Part shown: in pieces, positions 41,279 through 50,840 of the stretch
How positions within the stretch are numbered: the stretch's first letter is position 1
Layout of the letters: the number at the start of each line of letters is the position of its first letter
Assembly: GCA_036763105.1 (NCBI GenBank)
Contig: JBAIYS010000013.1
Location: 1-64,000, forward strand
Direction: 5' to 3'
DNA: 64,000 nt
Origin: Peptococcaceae bacterium 1198_IL3148
GTDB lineage: Bacteria; Bacillota; Desulfotomaculia; Desulfotomaculales; Desulfohalotomaculaceae
Position numbers and translations under genes: made by a program
The notes under the pieces: generated by a model
The model's database searches: none
The model's input: the letters and a program-made list of their open reading frames with translations, nothing else
What the model was told of the DNA's origin: nothing

Positions 41279-41731
41279 ATGGATGGTAAAATACTTGCTC
41301 TAATCGTTGCTGCTGTGTCGGGAATGGCCATGGCCTTGCAGGGCACGTTAAACTCGGCCCTAGGCAAAGTGATTGGTTTATGGGAAACCACGCTGGTGGT
41401 GCACTTTATAGGTGCTGGCATAGTGGCGGTGTTAATTTTTGGATTTAAAGGGGGCGCCAGCGATTTAGATAAGTGGTTACAGGCACCTTGGTATACATAT
41501 TTGGGGGCGGTGCTCAGTATTGTGATTATTTATGCCGTTGCCCGTAGCATGCCAGTGGTCGGTGTGGCACCGGCAACAACGGCCATCATCCTAGGGCAAG
41601 TGCTTACCGCCAGTATAATTGACCATTTGGGTTTGTTTGGCGTCAGCCGCATTCCCTTTAGTTGGCATCGCATTGCCGGCACATTATTGATGGCTGGTGG
41701 AGCTTGGTTATTGCTTTTTAAAGGAAAATAA
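41279..41731 (+). CDS. DMT-superfamily membrane protein (DUF606/YdcZ type)
   Basis: 150 residues with five hydrophobic segments, beginning ILALIVAAVSGMAMALQGTLNSALG, typical of YdcZ/DUF606 half-size transporters, and ending in a fifth helix (GTLLMAGGAWLLLF). These proteins often work in pairs; only one copy is seen. RBS GGGGG. Substrate unknown. Confidence 0.85.
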   Translation: MDGKILALIVAAVSGMAMALQGTLNSALGKVIGLWETTLVVHFIGAGIVAVLIFGFKGGASDLDKWLQAPWYTYLGAVLSIVIIYAVARSMPVVGVAPATTAIILGQVLTASIIDHLGLFGVSRIPFSWHRIAGTLLMAGGAWLLLFKGK

Positions 41732-41733
41732 AG

Positions 41734-41768
41734 TGGGGCATCCCTGGCAGCAGCTGGGGGTGCCCATT
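41734..41768. terminator. hairpin between convergent genes
   Basis: GGGGCATCCC...GGGGGTGCCC-type stem, lying between the DMT gene and the convergent transpeptidase gene; probably acts in both directions. Confidence 0.5.
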
Positions 41769-41780
41769 TATTATCAGCCT

Positions 41781-42488
41781 TTAAAAACTAAATTTTCCTT
41801 GGGGTATAAAAATTTTTTGCCCCGGGTAAATTTGGTTTGGGTTTTCCAGCGAGTTGCTATTGATTAATAGTTGTACTGGCATTCCAAAACGCCGAGCTAT
41901 CGTCCAGAGGGTGTCACCGGGGATAACTTGATAATAAAATCCCCGTGGTGATGCCGCTGGTGGGTCCGGTTCCGGCTGCAGTTCCGGTCCCACCAACTCT
42001 TCCATTAATGGTTCTGCCGCTGCCATTGGTTCCGCCATCAAATCCTCAGGTAAATCTTCAGTGCCTTGATCAACGTCATTGGTAATTGCCAAAGGTTGCT
42101 CCTGGGTGATAGGTTGATCATCAATGGCCTTTGGTTTCTCCGCCACCACAAAAACCGGAGTATTGATGTTGACTAAAGAAAAAATTTGTTCGATGTCCCC
42201 ATTGGCCATTTTAATACAGCCAATTGCGCTGCCCAGGGCCGATGGAACATTGGTACCATGAATTCCATAATTATTTTGGGCCACCGACAGACCCAGCCAG
42301 CGGGTTCCCCAAACTCCTCCGGGATTGACAATTTTATTAACTATTTTATATTTTCCGGTGGGAGCTGCCCCTTTGCCCAAAGCAATGTTATATGTTTTAA
42401 CCAGTCGGCTACCCCGATATAAGGCTAAGGTTTTACTGAAAGTGTTAACTAAAATATATTTTCCGGCCTTTATACCAACATCGTTCAA
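41781..42488 (-). CDS. L,D-transpeptidase with C-terminal LysM
   Basis: About 235 residues. The YkuD catalytic domain has YGIHGTN (His) and SAIGCIKM (Cys nucleophile), which links or trims peptidoglycan through 3-3 cross-links. An acidic, Pro/Glu-rich linker leads to a LysM domain (YQVIPGDTLWTIARRFGMPVQLLINSN). No signal peptide is seen. An ATG at 42494 abuts the RBS (GGGGGAGG), so the TTG six bases further on (42488) is the better start. B. subtilis YkuD-type proteins with LysM are spore-associated. Confidence 0.9.
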   Translation of the reverse strand: MNDVGIKAGKYILVNTFSKTLALYRGSRLVKTYNIALGKGAAPTGKYKIVNKIVNPGGVWGTRWLGLSVAQNNYGIHGTNVPSALGSAIGCIKMANGDIEQIFSLVNINTPVFVVAEKPKAIDDQPITQEQPLAITNDVDQGTEDLPEDLMAEPMAAAEPLMEELVGPELQPEPDPPAASPRGFYYQVIPGDTLWTIARRFGMPVQLLINSNSLENPNQIYPGQKIFIPQGKFSF

Positions 42489-42660
42489 TTGCATCCTCCC
42501 CCTATATATTTTGGATAAACATGGTTATATTAAGAATATATGTGCGTCATAGTAAAAAATTACTTTTTATTATGAATTCTGTTGTAATCTGTGTTTAGTG
42601 CAGGAAATTAGTTGTCCGCCAGCCAATTATTGCATGTAGACTACGGTAGGGGGGAAATAA

Positions 42661-43506
42661 TTGAACATAAGCGTCAAAGCACATGCTAAGATAAACCTTA
42701 CGCTAAAGGTAATGGGCAAAAGAGCAGATGGTTATCATGAGTTGGAAACCATTATGCAAACCATTGCCTTGCATGATGTATTAACTTTTTCCGCACACCA
42801 ACACCAAATAAAGCTATCTGTGGCCGGCATGGCGCCGCTGGGTGAAGACAATTTGGTTTATCGGGCTGCTGAGTTAGTTCGAGAATACAGCGGCTGCCAA
42901 AGCGGAGTGGAAATTGAGTTGGTCAAAAATATCCCCATGGCTGCTGGTTTGGCCGGGGGATCCACTGACGCGGCGGCCACGTTATTGGGTTTAAACAAAC
43001 TTTGGCATTTAAACTTGGATTTTAAGCAATTATTATATTTAGCTGAAAAATTAGGGGCCGATGTACCCTTTTGTCTGCTGGGGGGTACAGCTTTAGCTAA
43101 AGGCAAGGGAGAAAGGCTTACACCTTTGGGGACGCCTGCCCCCATGGGAGTGGTATTGGTTAAACCTCCCTTTGGGGTTTCCACTGCCGATGTTTTTCAA
43201 CGGTTTTCCGGTGCCCAACTGGGTAACAGACCCGACACCCAGGCCATGATTGCTGCCTTAAACAAAGGGATGTTGGCAGATATAACTAGACATTTAGCTA
43301 ATGATTTGGAGTATGTGACGTTGGAAATGTATCCGCAACTGAGGGAGATTAAAGAACAACTGACACTGGCAGGGGCCAGCGGGGTATTAATGTCAGGCAG
43401 TGGCCCCACCATATTTGCCCTCACTGGCGATAGGCAACGGGCGGAACAGGTGGCCGCCAAGTTAAAGCTACCGGAGACGCAGATTATTGTTACCACCACC
43501 GGGTGA
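42661..43506 (+). CDS. ispE: 4-diphosphocytidyl-2-C-methyl-D-erythritol kinase
   Basis: GHMP kinase of the MEP isoprenoid pathway, 281 residues. AHAKINLTLKVMGKRADGYHELET at the N-terminus, the ATP loop PMAAGLAGGSTDAAATLLGLN (near 91-110) and MSGSGPTIFAL near 244 are diagnostic. TTG start with GGGGGG upstream. From here the B. subtilis gene order resumes (purR and ridA are absent). Confidence 0.96.
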   Translation: MNISVKAHAKINLTLKVMGKRADGYHELETIMQTIALHDVLTFSAHQHQIKLSVAGMAPLGEDNLVYRAAELVREYSGCQSGVEIELVKNIPMAAGLAGGSTDAAATLLGLNKLWHLNLDFKQLLYLAEKLGADVPFCLLGGTALAKGKGERLTPLGTPAPMGVVLVKPPFGVSTADVFQRFSGAQLGNRPDTQAMIAALNKGMLADITRHLANDLEYVTLEMYPQLREIKEQLTLAGASGVLMSGSGPTIFALTGDRQRAEQVAAKLKLPETQIIVTTTG

Positions 43507-43588
43507 TGTATTTCCATTTAAAAAAATGCAGGAATTACAATAATAATAGCTAATTATTACCAAATAATAGTATATAGGAGGTCAATGC

Positions 43589-44287
43589 ATGAGTAATGAA
43601 CCTAGGTTGGTACCGATAAAGTTAGATAACTATAAACCTTTAAGGGAAATTGTCTTTGAGACGCTGAGGGACGCCATTATTACTGGTAAACTTCGTCCCG
43701 GCGAAAGATTAATGGAAATTCAACTGGCAGAGGAAATGGGCGTTAGCCGGACTCCAGTCAGGGAAGCTATCCGCAAGTTGGAGTTGGAAGACTTTGTGGT
43801 GATGGTACCCCGTAAAGGGGCTTATGTGGCGGGGGTGTCGTTGAAAGACATTGCCGATGTGTTTGAAGTGCGGGCGGCATTGGAAGGATTGGCCGCCAGT
43901 CTGGCTGCCGAGAGAATTACTGATGAAGAACTGGATATGATGGAGCGGTCAATTGTATCTATCAATGAAGTTTCCCAGGGTGAAAATATAGATAAAGTGG
44001 TGGAAAGTGACATTGATTTTCACGATTTATTATATCGGGCTGCCCGCAACGAAAAACTGATTAGCATTATTACCAACCTTAAGGAACAATTACAAAGGTT
44101 TAGGGCCACTTCGCTGGCCGTTACCGGTCGTACCAAAATTGCGGTGGAAGAACACAAGCAAATCGTAGAGGCATTATCGGAGCGGAACGCAGAATTGGCC
44201 AGGGAATTGGCTCAGCAACATATCGAAAATGCAGAGAATGTATTTTTGGCATCTTTAGAAGAGGCGAAGGGATCTGTTGAGGAATGA
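43589..44287 (+). CDS. GntR-family regulator, FadR subfamily
   Basis: 232 residues. A winged helix-turn-helix (LREIVFETLRDAIITGKLRPGERLMEIQLAEEMGVSRTPVREAIRKLE) is followed by an all-helical FCD ligand domain (FEVRAALEGLAASLAAERI, with His residues in DFHDLLYRAA and EEHKQIVEAL that usually bind a metal). It takes the place of purR in B. subtilis. It overlaps the next gene by four bases (ATGA). Effector unknown. Confidence 0.92.
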   Translation: MSNEPRLVPIKLDNYKPLREIVFETLRDAIITGKLRPGERLMEIQLAEEMGVSRTPVREAIRKLELEDFVVMVPRKGAYVAGVSLKDIADVFEVRAALEGLAASLAAERITDEELDMMERSIVSINEVSQGENIDKVVESDIDFHDLLYRAARNEKLISIITNLKEQLQRFRATSLAVTGRTKIAVEEHKQIVEALSERNAELARELAQQHIENAENVFLASLEEAKGSVEE

Positions 44288-45048
44288 TTGATGCGCTGGT
44301 TCTGGCCGGCAGTCCCAATGATGGACGGCTAAAGAGTTGCAGCACTGCTGAATATGAAGCATTAATTCCCATTGGCAACAAAGCCATGGTGGAATATGTG
44401 GTATCGGCATTGATAAAATCCCGAAATATCAATCGCATAGTTATTGTAGGCCCGAAAGAACTGGCGTCTGTTTTTAGTGGTTTACCGATTAAAATAGTTG
44501 AGTCCCAGGGCAAAATGATGGACAATTTATATTCTGGGTTAACGAACTTGTCAGATAGTGAGCGGACTTTGGTGGTCACCGCGGACATCCCCCTGGTGAC
44601 TGCCAAAATACTGGATGACTTTTTGTCACTATGCGGAGACAAAAAAAGTGATCTATACTACCCGGTGGTGCCTAAAGCCACAGTTAGTGAAAAGTTTCCT
44701 TCGGTAACGCGAACCTATGTCAAATTAAAGGACGGCGTGTTTACCGGAGGCAATGTGTTTTTAGTCAACCCATCGGTGGTACCTAAGTGTCTGGAAAAGG
44801 GACAGCAATTTGTTGACCTGAGAAAAAGTCCGGTAAAACTGTGCAAAATGTTGGGGCTGGGGTTTTTAATTAAGTTTCTTAGTCGACGCTTGTCGCTAAA
44901 GGAAGTTGAACGGAAGGCCTCATTGTTATTTGGCATTAAAGGCCAGGCAGTGATTTGTCATCATCCAGAGGTGGGGCTAGATATAGATAAGCCCAGTGAC
45001 CTAACGATGGCGGTGGAAAGCTTGGGTGCTAATGTCAATGTTAATTAG
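44284..45048 (+). CDS. MobA-like nucleotidyltransferase-family protein
   Basis: 254 residues. Rossmann-like NTP-transferase fold: IDALVLAGSPNDGRLK replaces the usual LAGGxGxRM loop, with LVVTADIPLVTAKIL as the metal-binding Asp strand and GGNVFLVNP later. The signature loop is altered, so catalytic ability is uncertain. It is coupled to the GntR gene and lies two genes upstream of glmU, a true member of the same fold. Confidence 0.8.
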   Translation: MIDALVLAGSPNDGRLKSCSTAEYEALIPIGNKAMVEYVVSALIKSRNINRIVIVGPKELASVFSGLPIKIVESQGKMMDNLYSGLTNLSDSERTLVVTADIPLVTAKILDDFLSLCGDKKSDLYYPVVPKATVSEKFPSVTRTYVKLKDGVFTGGNVFLVNPSVVPKCLEKGQQFVDLRKSPVKLCKMLGLGFLIKFLSRRLSLKEVERKASLLFGIKGQAVICHHPEVGLDIDKPSDLTMAVESLGANVNVN

Positions 45049-45178
45049 TAATAGCGATGTTAATAAATATAGGAATATTTTTCTAAAAAAAATGGAAAAA
45101 AGCAGGAGTTTTTACTTTAATGAAGAAAAGGAAAAATAGCACAAAACATCGGCATATAGAAGGTGGTGAATAAAGAGC

Positions 45179-45448
45179 ATGCATGTAACAGATGTTCGCA
45201 TTCGTAAGATTCTTCCCGACGGCAAAATGAAGGCCATTGTGTCCGTTACATTAAATGACATGTTTGTCATTCATAATGTTAAGGTGGTGGAAGGTCAAAA
45301 CGGTCTATTTGTTGCTATGCCCAGCAGTAAAACTCCCAGCGGAGAATATCGTGACATAGCACACCCAATTAATGCTGAGGCTAGAGAGATTATTCAATCA
45401 GCAGTCCTGGATGCATATCATTCAGTGAACAATTCGCAAGCAATTTAG
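45179..45448 (+). CDS. spoVG: septation/stage V sporulation regulator SpoVG
   Basis: 89 residues, a small nucleic-acid-binding protein. [37 protein letters not shown] at the N-terminus and GLFVAMPS...FRDIAHPIN-type block (here [14 protein letters not shown]) make the identity clear. RBS AAGGTGGTGA precedes the ATG. It is followed by a terminator and glmU, the usual order. Confidence 0.96.
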   Translation: MHVTDVRIRKILPDGKMKAIVSVTLNDMFVIHNVKVVEGQNGLFVAMPSSKTPSGEYRDIAHPINAEAREIIQSAVLDAYHSVNNSQAI

Positions 45449-45462
45449 ATATTTTTAACCTT

Positions 45463-45496
45463 GAGGGAGCAGATATGCTCCCTTTTGCGTTTTTTA
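45463..45496 (+). terminator. terminator of spoVG
   Basis: Stem AGGGAGCA/TGCTCCCT followed by TTTTGCGTTTTTT. Confidence 0.7.
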
Positions 45497-45612
45497 CGGA
45501 TTATATTCCATAATAATGTCAAAATATAAAGGAATATGTTACAATTATGTTGAATTTATTATGGTCTTATTGAAATATTATTATTTTAAAGTAAACTAAA
45601 GGAGGATCCCGA

Positions 45613-46980
45613 ATGCGGCTTGCAACTGTTGTTTTGGCAGCAGGTAAAGGTACACGAATGAAATCTGCTTTGCCAAAGGTTTTACACCCAGTGGGCGGTA
45701 AGCCGATGTTAGGACATGTGCTCGATGCTGTTGTTAAGGCTGGTTCGGAGAAAACAGTGGTGGTGGCAGGTTTTGGTGCCCAGCAGGTGGAGGAGTATTT
45801 AAACGGAGCGGCTGAAGTGGTATATCAACAAGAACAGCTGGGAACGGCCCATGCACTAATGCAGGCTGCGGACACATTGAAGGATTTCCCGGGACATGTG
45901 TTGGTGGTTTGTGGGGATACACCGCTAATAACAGCCGAAACCTTGGCGCAACTGGTGAAACAACATCTGGATAACCAAGCAGCGGCCACGGTGTTAACCG
46001 CTATGATGGAAGACCCCACCGGCTATGGACGGGTGATTAGAGATGACCAGGGTAGAGTTGACCGGATTGTGGAACAAAGGGATGGTTCGCCCGAAGAGTT
46101 GGCAGTTAAGGAGATCAACACTGGTTTCTACTGCTTTGCGGTGCCGGGTTTGTTTGAAACTTTGTCCCAAATTTCATCTAAAAATGCCCAAGGGGAGTAC
46201 TACCTGACAGATATTATTGAAATATATAACCGTCAAAGTAAGCTGATTACCGCCAGTGTCTGTAATGACCCCGATGAAGTGATGGGTATCAATAGCCGGC
46301 GGCAGTTGGCCGTTGCGGAGAATATATTGCGGGCCCAAGTGCTGGGGCGGTTGATGGATGATGGGGTGACAATTATTGATCCCGCCACCACCTATGTGGA
46401 CAGCACCGTTGCGGTGGAACCGGATACCATCCTATATCCCGGCACAATAATAGAGGGCACCACCGTCATTGGCCAAGGTTCACTGATTGGTCCCCATAGC
46501 AGAATAGTTAATACCACCATTGGGGAACACTGCCAAGTACAATACTCAGTGTTGCTGGACAGTGAAGTGGATGCCAGTTGTAACATCGGTCCCTTTGCTT
46601 ATATTCGTCCCGGCACCAAAATTGGTGTAGGGGTTAAAGTCGGTGACTTTGTGGAGATTAAGAAATCAATTGTGGGCAATAACAGCAAAGTGCCACATTT
46701 ATCATATATAGGCGACACCATTATTGGAAAAAATGTTAATATAGGTGCTGGTACCATTACTTGTAACTATGACGGAACCAATAAGCACCAGACCATTATT
46801 GAGGATGGAGCATTTATTGGTAGCAATGCCAATCTGGTGGCACCGGTTAAGGTTGGAGGCGGAGCCATAGTGGCGGCTGGGTCAACCATTACCCAAGACG
46901 TGCCCGGTGGTGCGTTGGCAGTGGCCAGAGAGCGGCAAGTTAACAAGCAAGATTGGGTAAATAATAAAAATAATAAATAA
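45613..46980 (+). CDS. glmU: bifunctional UDP-GlcNAc pyrophosphorylase / GlcN-1-P acetyltransferase
   Basis: 455 residues. The N-terminal uridylyltransferase has [19 protein letters not shown] (9-27). A linker helix near 230 leads to a left-handed beta-helix with hexapeptide repeats (about 250-440, for example [14 protein letters not shown] and [12 protein letters not shown]) for acetyl transfer. It makes UDP-GlcNAc for the cell wall. RBS AAAGGAGG lies before the ATG. Confidence 0.97.
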   Translation: MRLATVVLAAGKGTRMKSALPKVLHPVGGKPMLGHVLDAVVKAGSEKTVVVAGFGAQQVEEYLNGAAEVVYQQEQLGTAHALMQAADTLKDFPGHVLVVCGDTPLITAETLAQLVKQHLDNQAAATVLTAMMEDPTGYGRVIRDDQGRVDRIVEQRDGSPEELAVKEINTGFYCFAVPGLFETLSQISSKNAQGEYYLTDIIEIYNRQSKLITASVCNDPDEVMGINSRRQLAVAENILRAQVLGRLMDDGVTIIDPATTYVDSTVAVEPDTILYPGTIIEGTTVIGQGSLIGPHSRIVNTTIGEHCQVQYSVLLDSEVDASCNIGPFAYIRPGTKIGVGVKVGDFVEIKKSIVGNNSKVPHLSYIGDTIIGKNVNIGAGTITCNYDGTNKHQTIIEDGAFIGSNANLVAPVKVGGGAIVAAGSTITQDVPGGALAVARERQVNKQDWVNNKNNK

Positions 46981-47002
46981 AGCATTTTGGGGGTATTTTT
47001 TA

Positions 47003-47956
47003 ATGTCTTCGGGAAACAAACGACTTAAAATCTTTAGTGGCAATGCCAACCAACAATTAGCCAAGGAAATCTGCCAATACCTAGGTGTTGCCCTAGGGGA
47101 TTCTAATGTGACCCGCTTTAGCGATGGCGAAATTAGGGTTAAAATAAATGAAAGCGTGCGGGGGGCAGATGTATTTATTATTCAGCCCACCAGCAGCCCG
47201 GTAAATGAGCACCTGATGGAGCTGTTGGTGATGATAGATGCCATTAGACGGGCTTCGGCCAGACGGATAACCGCGGTAATTCCATACTATGGTTATGCCC
47301 GGCAGGACCGAAAGGCCAGGGCCAGAGACCCCATCACAGCAAAATTAACTGCCAATTTGTTACATGCGGCCGGTGCTAGACGGGTAATCACCATGGACTT
47401 GCATGCTGGACAAATCCAAGGTTTTTTTGACATTCCAGTGGATCATTTGCCCGGGGTGCCCATTTTAGCGGAGTATTTTATGCAAAACCAAATCGAAGAT
47501 CTGGTGGTGGTTTCTCCGGATATTGGTGGGGTTACCAGAGCGCGGGATTTGGCCGAGCGTCTAGGGGTGCCATTGGCAATTATTGACAAGCGCCGTCCAG
47601 AGCCTAACGTTGCTGAGGTAACCAATGTGATTGGTAAGATTAAAGATAAGCGGGTCATTATGATTGACGATATCATCGACACTGCCGGTACCATTACCAA
47701 GGGGGCCACTGCTTTGCTGGAGCGGGGCGCCAAAGAGATCTATGCCTGCTGTACCCATGCAGTGCTATCGGGACCGGCTGTGGAACGCTTGCAAAACTCG
47801 GTCATCAAAGAACTGGTGGTTACCAATACCATCCCCCTTACCGAAGAAAAGATGTTTGATCGGGTAAAAGTGCTTTCGGTGGCGCCAATATTGGGAGAAG
47901 CAATTATCAGAATTCATGAGGATTTATCGGTAAGTAAACTTTTTGATCATATGTAA
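47003..47956 (+). CDS. prs: ribose-phosphate pyrophosphokinase
   Basis: PRPP synthase, 317 residues. Signature: [11 protein letters not shown] near 94-104, the flexible loop, [18 protein letters not shown] near 132-149, and the PRPP-binding [12 protein letters not shown] near 219-230. It follows glmU as in B. subtilis. A bidirectional terminator separates it from the convergent PRC-barrel gene. Confidence 0.97.
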   Translation: MSSGNKRLKIFSGNANQQLAKEICQYLGVALGDSNVTRFSDGEIRVKINESVRGADVFIIQPTSSPVNEHLMELLVMIDAIRRASARRITAVIPYYGYARQDRKARARDPITAKLTANLLHAAGARRVITMDLHAGQIQGFFDIPVDHLPGVPILAEYFMQNQIEDLVVVSPDIGGVTRARDLAERLGVPLAIIDKRRPEPNVAEVTNVIGKIKDKRVIMIDDIIDTAGTITKGATALLERGAKEIYACCTHAVLSGPAVERLQNSVIKELVVTNTIPLTEEKMFDRVKVLSVAPILGEAIIRIHEDLSVSKLFDHM

Positions 47957-47965
47957 GTTAGCAAA

Positions 47966-47999
47966 CAAAGCCAGTAACTGCGGTTACTGGCTTTGTTGT
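47966..47999. terminator. terminator between prs and the convergent PRC-barrel gene
   Basis: A 13-bp stem (47966-47978 with 47983-47995) with T-rich sequence on one side and A-rich on the other; it probably serves both genes. Confidence 0.8.
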
Positions 48000-48853
48000 T
48001 ATTGACGAGGGGCGTCATCTTTGTCCTCTGGCCCAGTGTCTTCCTTGGTGGCATTTTTGTTTTCTGGGGCAACGTCGTCAACTGGTTGTTCATTATTTAG
48101 CTGATCAATTGGGGCTTCTGCTGCAACGCTTTTTTGCTGTTCACCATTGTCCTCTGGCAGAACTTTGTTGGGGGTACATTCACCACATTGACAAGGGCTG
48201 TCTTTATCTTTATTTTTATCCTTTTCGTTCTTTAAGTTAATCAGTTTTTTGTTAATGGTGCTGGTCAATTCTTTGGTTTTAGATATGGTACTTTCCCAAA
48301 GATTGTCACCGGTACATTTAAGGGATTTTACCGTTTCTTTGAATCCACCATTAATTTTTACCAGGTTATCCGGCGCATCATTACTGGTGACAATTAATTC
48401 TTTGCCAATGGTACGCACCAATGCCATATCTAAAAAGGCCCGCCCGCTCATTAAACTATTGATAAAGCTGCCCGATACCTCTAAACCGGCAATGTCACCG
48501 GTGAAAATATCCACATAATATTCCTCCACCATGCCGATTACCTTGCCGTTCTCGGTCACCACCTTTTCGTTTAACAGTTGGTATTTATCCTTAGTCAATT
48601 GAAGTATTTCCGGCAGGCTGGCTCCCTTTTGGATATTGGCGCTTTGCTCAATGGTGATGGCATCATCGCCGACACTGCAGACCTTGCCATAGGGGATAAA
48701 TTTTTGGTCTTTGAACCAACCCTTTTGCTCAATTAATAATGCGGCAACAGATTTGCTGTGGGGGTCCACAACCAATTCTTTAATTTTGCCAATTTGTTGT
48801 CCTTCGGACAAGCTGATTACCGGCATGCCAATAAATTTTTTACTCTTAATCAT
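47999..48853 (-). CDS. PRC-barrel domain protein
   Basis: 284 residues. Two PRC-barrel repeats: residues 1-75 (FIGMPVISLSEGQQIGKIKELVVDP) and about 88-160 (VVTENGKVIGMVEEYYVDIFTGDIAGLEVSG). A Lys-rich segment with CQCGEC (near 223-228) and a low-complexity acidic tail follow. PRC barrels are small RNA- or protein-binding folds. The Cys motif could bind zinc. It is oriented against prs and ctc. AGGAGGG precedes the minus-strand ATG. Exact role unknown. Confidence 0.88.
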   Translation of the reverse strand: MIKSKKFIGMPVISLSEGQQIGKIKELVVDPHSKSVAALLIEQKGWFKDQKFIPYGKVCSVGDDAITIEQSANIQKGASLPEILQLTKDKYQLLNEKVVTENGKVIGMVEEYYVDIFTGDIAGLEVSGSFINSLMSGRAFLDMALVRTIGKELIVTSNDAPDNLVKINGGFKETVKSLKCTGDNLWESTISKTKELTSTINKKLINLKNEKDKNKDKDSPCQCGECTPNKVLPEDNGEQQKSVAAEAPIDQLNNEQPVDDVAPENKNATKEDTGPEDKDDAPRQ

Positions 48854-48976
48854 TATAATAACCCTCCTGAATTCATGGGTTTGTTATCTACTTCATGTTA
48901 TGCTTGAGAAAAGTTTGATATGACCATTTTCCGGCAATAATATAAATATCTTGAAGTTTTGTTAGGAGGGTTATTG

Positions 48977-49648
48977 ATGACCGAAATTAATTTGGAAGTA
49001 GATAATCGGCCGGAGAAGGGTAAACATGCCCGCAATATATTAGCCAAGGAAGGCAAAATTCCGGGCGTGGTTTATGGCAAAGAATTGGGTAATATGTCTA
49101 TCGCCGTTGATTTAAGTGACATTAAAAAAATTGTCCGGGACTTTGGCACCAGCAAAATCATTGACTTGAGAGTTAAGGGCAGCAAGGGTGGTGATAACCA
49201 AACAGTGATGGTAAAAGACATTCAATATGACCCGGTAAGGCGAGAGCTGATCCATGTAGATTTTCAAAAGATAGACATGGCGCACAAAGTTAAAACCAAC
49301 GTGCGGGTGAAACTGGTGGGTAAACCCGTTGGTGCTAACCGCGGGGGCGCTTTGCAGCAGCAAATGAGGACGGTGGAAGTTGAGTGCCTGCCGGCAGCCA
49401 TTCCGGAAAGTATTACCGTGGATGTTTCTGCGCTGGAACTGGGAGAGAGTTTACATGTGTTTGATTTATCACTGCCCGAAGGGGTGAAAGTCACCAGCGA
49501 TCCCGATGCTTTGCTGGCAGTGGTGGCAATCCCCAGAGCATCGGTAACTGAACCGGAGGTAACACCGGCGGAGGTTAAAGAGGCAACGGTGGATAAAGAA
49601 ACCGTCAAAAAAGAAGCTGCCGATGGAGCAGAACCCATAGAAAGCTAA
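48977..49648 (+). CDS. ctc: ribosomal protein L25 / general stress protein Ctc
   Basis: 223 residues, the two-domain (TL5/CTC) form that binds 5S rRNA. The N-terminal RNA-binding domain includes ARNILAKEGKIPGVVYGKE (near 16-34). The C-terminal beta domain (about 95-185, VKTNVRVKLVGKPVGANRGG) and an Ala/Glu-rich tail follow. ATG 48977 lies seven bases after AGGAGGG; earlier in-frame ATG would overlap that RBS. Confidence 0.95.
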   Translation: MTEINLEVDNRPEKGKHARNILAKEGKIPGVVYGKELGNMSIAVDLSDIKKIVRDFGTSKIIDLRVKGSKGGDNQTVMVKDIQYDPVRRELIHVDFQKIDMAHKVKTNVRVKLVGKPVGANRGGALQQQMRTVEVECLPAAIPESITVDVSALELGESLHVFDLSLPEGVKVTSDPDALLAVVAIPRASVTEPEVTPAEVKEATVDKETVKKEAADGAEPIES

Positions 49649-49729
49649 CCCAGCTTACCCCGTTGTTGTATTTGTAGGTCAAAAGGGTTAAAATTGACAG
49701 GAAAGCGGCAACAACGGAGGTAACGCAAG

Positions 49730-50284
49730 ATGAAAATGATTGTGGGGTTGGGAAACCCTGGACCTGAATATGCTAAAACTCGCCATAACGTCGGCTTTAT
49801 GTTGGTGGATAAGCTGGCGGAAAGCTTAAAGGTAACGGTAAACAAGAGTAAAAACAAAGCACTGATTGGCGAAACCCAAATGGGTCAAGAAAAGATATTA
49901 TTGGTTAAACCGCAGACCTATATGAACCTCAGCGGAGAAGCGGTGGGGGCGCTAGCCCGGTGGTATAAACTAACTGCCACCGACATTATAGTCATCTATG
50001 ATGATATGGATTTACCCTTAGGTAAATTGCGGATTAGGCCAGCGGGCGGTTCCGGCGGGCACAATGGCATGAAATCAATTATTGCTGCCTTGGGAACCGA
50101 AGCATTCCCCCGCATGCGCATCGGCATCGGCAAAAACCAGGCCAATTCCATTAACCATGTATTGGGAAAGTTTAATGCCGAAGAAATGGCCACCATCGAT
50201 GCCACCATTGAGCAGACGATGCAAGCAGTGCAAACTTGGGTGCGGCAGGATATTAATGCATCCATGAATAAATATAATCGTTAG
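49730..50284 (+). CDS. pth: peptidyl-tRNA hydrolase
   Basis: Recycles tRNA from drop-off peptidyl-tRNA. 184 residues. VGLGNPGPEYAKTRHNVGFM (4-23) carries Asn and His of the active site. KPQTYMNLSGEAV and IYDDMDLPLGKLRIRPAGGSGGHNGMKSI complete the signature. GGAGG precedes the ATG. Order ctc-pth as in B. subtilis. Confidence 0.97.
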   Translation: MKMIVGLGNPGPEYAKTRHNVGFMLVDKLAESLKVTVNKSKNKALIGETQMGQEKILLVKPQTYMNLSGEAVGALARWYKLTATDIIVIYDDMDLPLGKLRIRPAGGSGGHNGMKSIIAALGTEAFPRMRIGIGKNQANSINHVLGKFNAEEMATIDATIEQTMQAVQTWVRQDINASMNKYNR

Positions 50285-50302
50285 TTTTAGGGGGCGTATG
50301 GC

Positions 50303-50704
50303 TTGCAGGCCCTGGCAGCACTGGCTGGTTTAGTGGCAGCGGTGGTATCGTGGTTAATTAACGGCAAATTAATCGCTGCCTTTGGCAAAGAGAAAACGGT
50401 GATATTTACTGGACCGGCCGTTGAGGAGTTGTTAAAAACGGGATTTGCCTTGGCGCTGGCGTCACCGGTAATTATCAGCCACATCGCCTTTGGTGTGGCA
50501 GAAGCAATTTGGGAGCTGTACGCCTATAAAAGAGGTGTGGTGGCGGGATTTTTCGCTGTGCTAACCCATGCCCTTTACGGCGTGGTGACAGTGCTGGCCA
50601 TTGAAAGGGTGGGGGCCTATGCTGCCCCGCTACTGGCGTATATTGTGCATATGTTCTGGAATTATGGGGTAATTTATTACCAAAAATTAGTTGGCCAAAA
50701 TTGA
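50303..50704 (+). CDS. small membrane protein, PrsW/CPBP-protease-like
   Basis: 133 residues, four predicted helices. Motifs EELLK (near 42-46), FGVAE (near 63-67) and H-A-L-Y-G (near 88-92), followed by HMFWN, recall the EExxK, FxxxE and HxxxD/N motifs of PrsW- and CPBP-type intramembrane metalloproteases, but the protein is about half their length. TTG start after AGGGGGCG. It occupies the place of fin (yabK) between pth and mfd. Protease activity is a hypothesis only. Confidence 0.62.
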   Translation: MQALAALAGLVAAVVSWLINGKLIAAFGKEKTVIFTGPAVEELLKTGFALALASPVIISHIAFGVAEAIWELYAYKRGVVAGFFAVLTHALYGVVTVLAIERVGAYAAPLLAYIVHMFWNYGVIYYQKLVGQN

Positions 50705-50723
50705 TTTGTTCCGGCCAACCAAC

Positions 50724-50753
50724 TTGACGGTGGCGCAATAACTGGTCTATAAT
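50724..50753 (+). promoter_or_regulatory. promoter of mfd
   Basis: TTGACG (50724-50729), 18-bp spacer, TATAAT (50748-50753), about 90 bases before the proposed mfd start. Confidence 0.75.
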
Positions 50754-50798
50754 TAACCTATTATACAGGTGAAATATAAGTTGCCAAGAAGGAGTAAA

Positions 50799-50828
50799 GG
50801 GCTTTAGCCATTGGCTAAAGCTCTTTTT
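50799..50828 (+). terminator. intrinsic terminator in the mfd leader (attenuator)
   Basis: Stem GCTTTAGCC (50801-50809) with GGCTAAAGC (50813-50821), a 3-base loop, and five T. It lies between the promoter and the mfd coding region, so it can only act as an attenuator or as a partial stop for a short leader transcript. Confidence 0.75.
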
Positions 50829-50840
50829 GTGATGGGTATA

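Noticed and set aside
45071-45127. Possible sigma-H promoter of spoVG (AGGAATA or AGGAGTT elements)
   Set aside because: The distance to any GAAT-like -10 is off by two or more bases in each case, so I did not list it.
50811-50840. TTG start of mfd at 50811
   Set aside because: The codon is inside the terminator hairpin and adds ten residues with no resemblance to Mfd N-termini; ATG 50841 gives the expected beginning.
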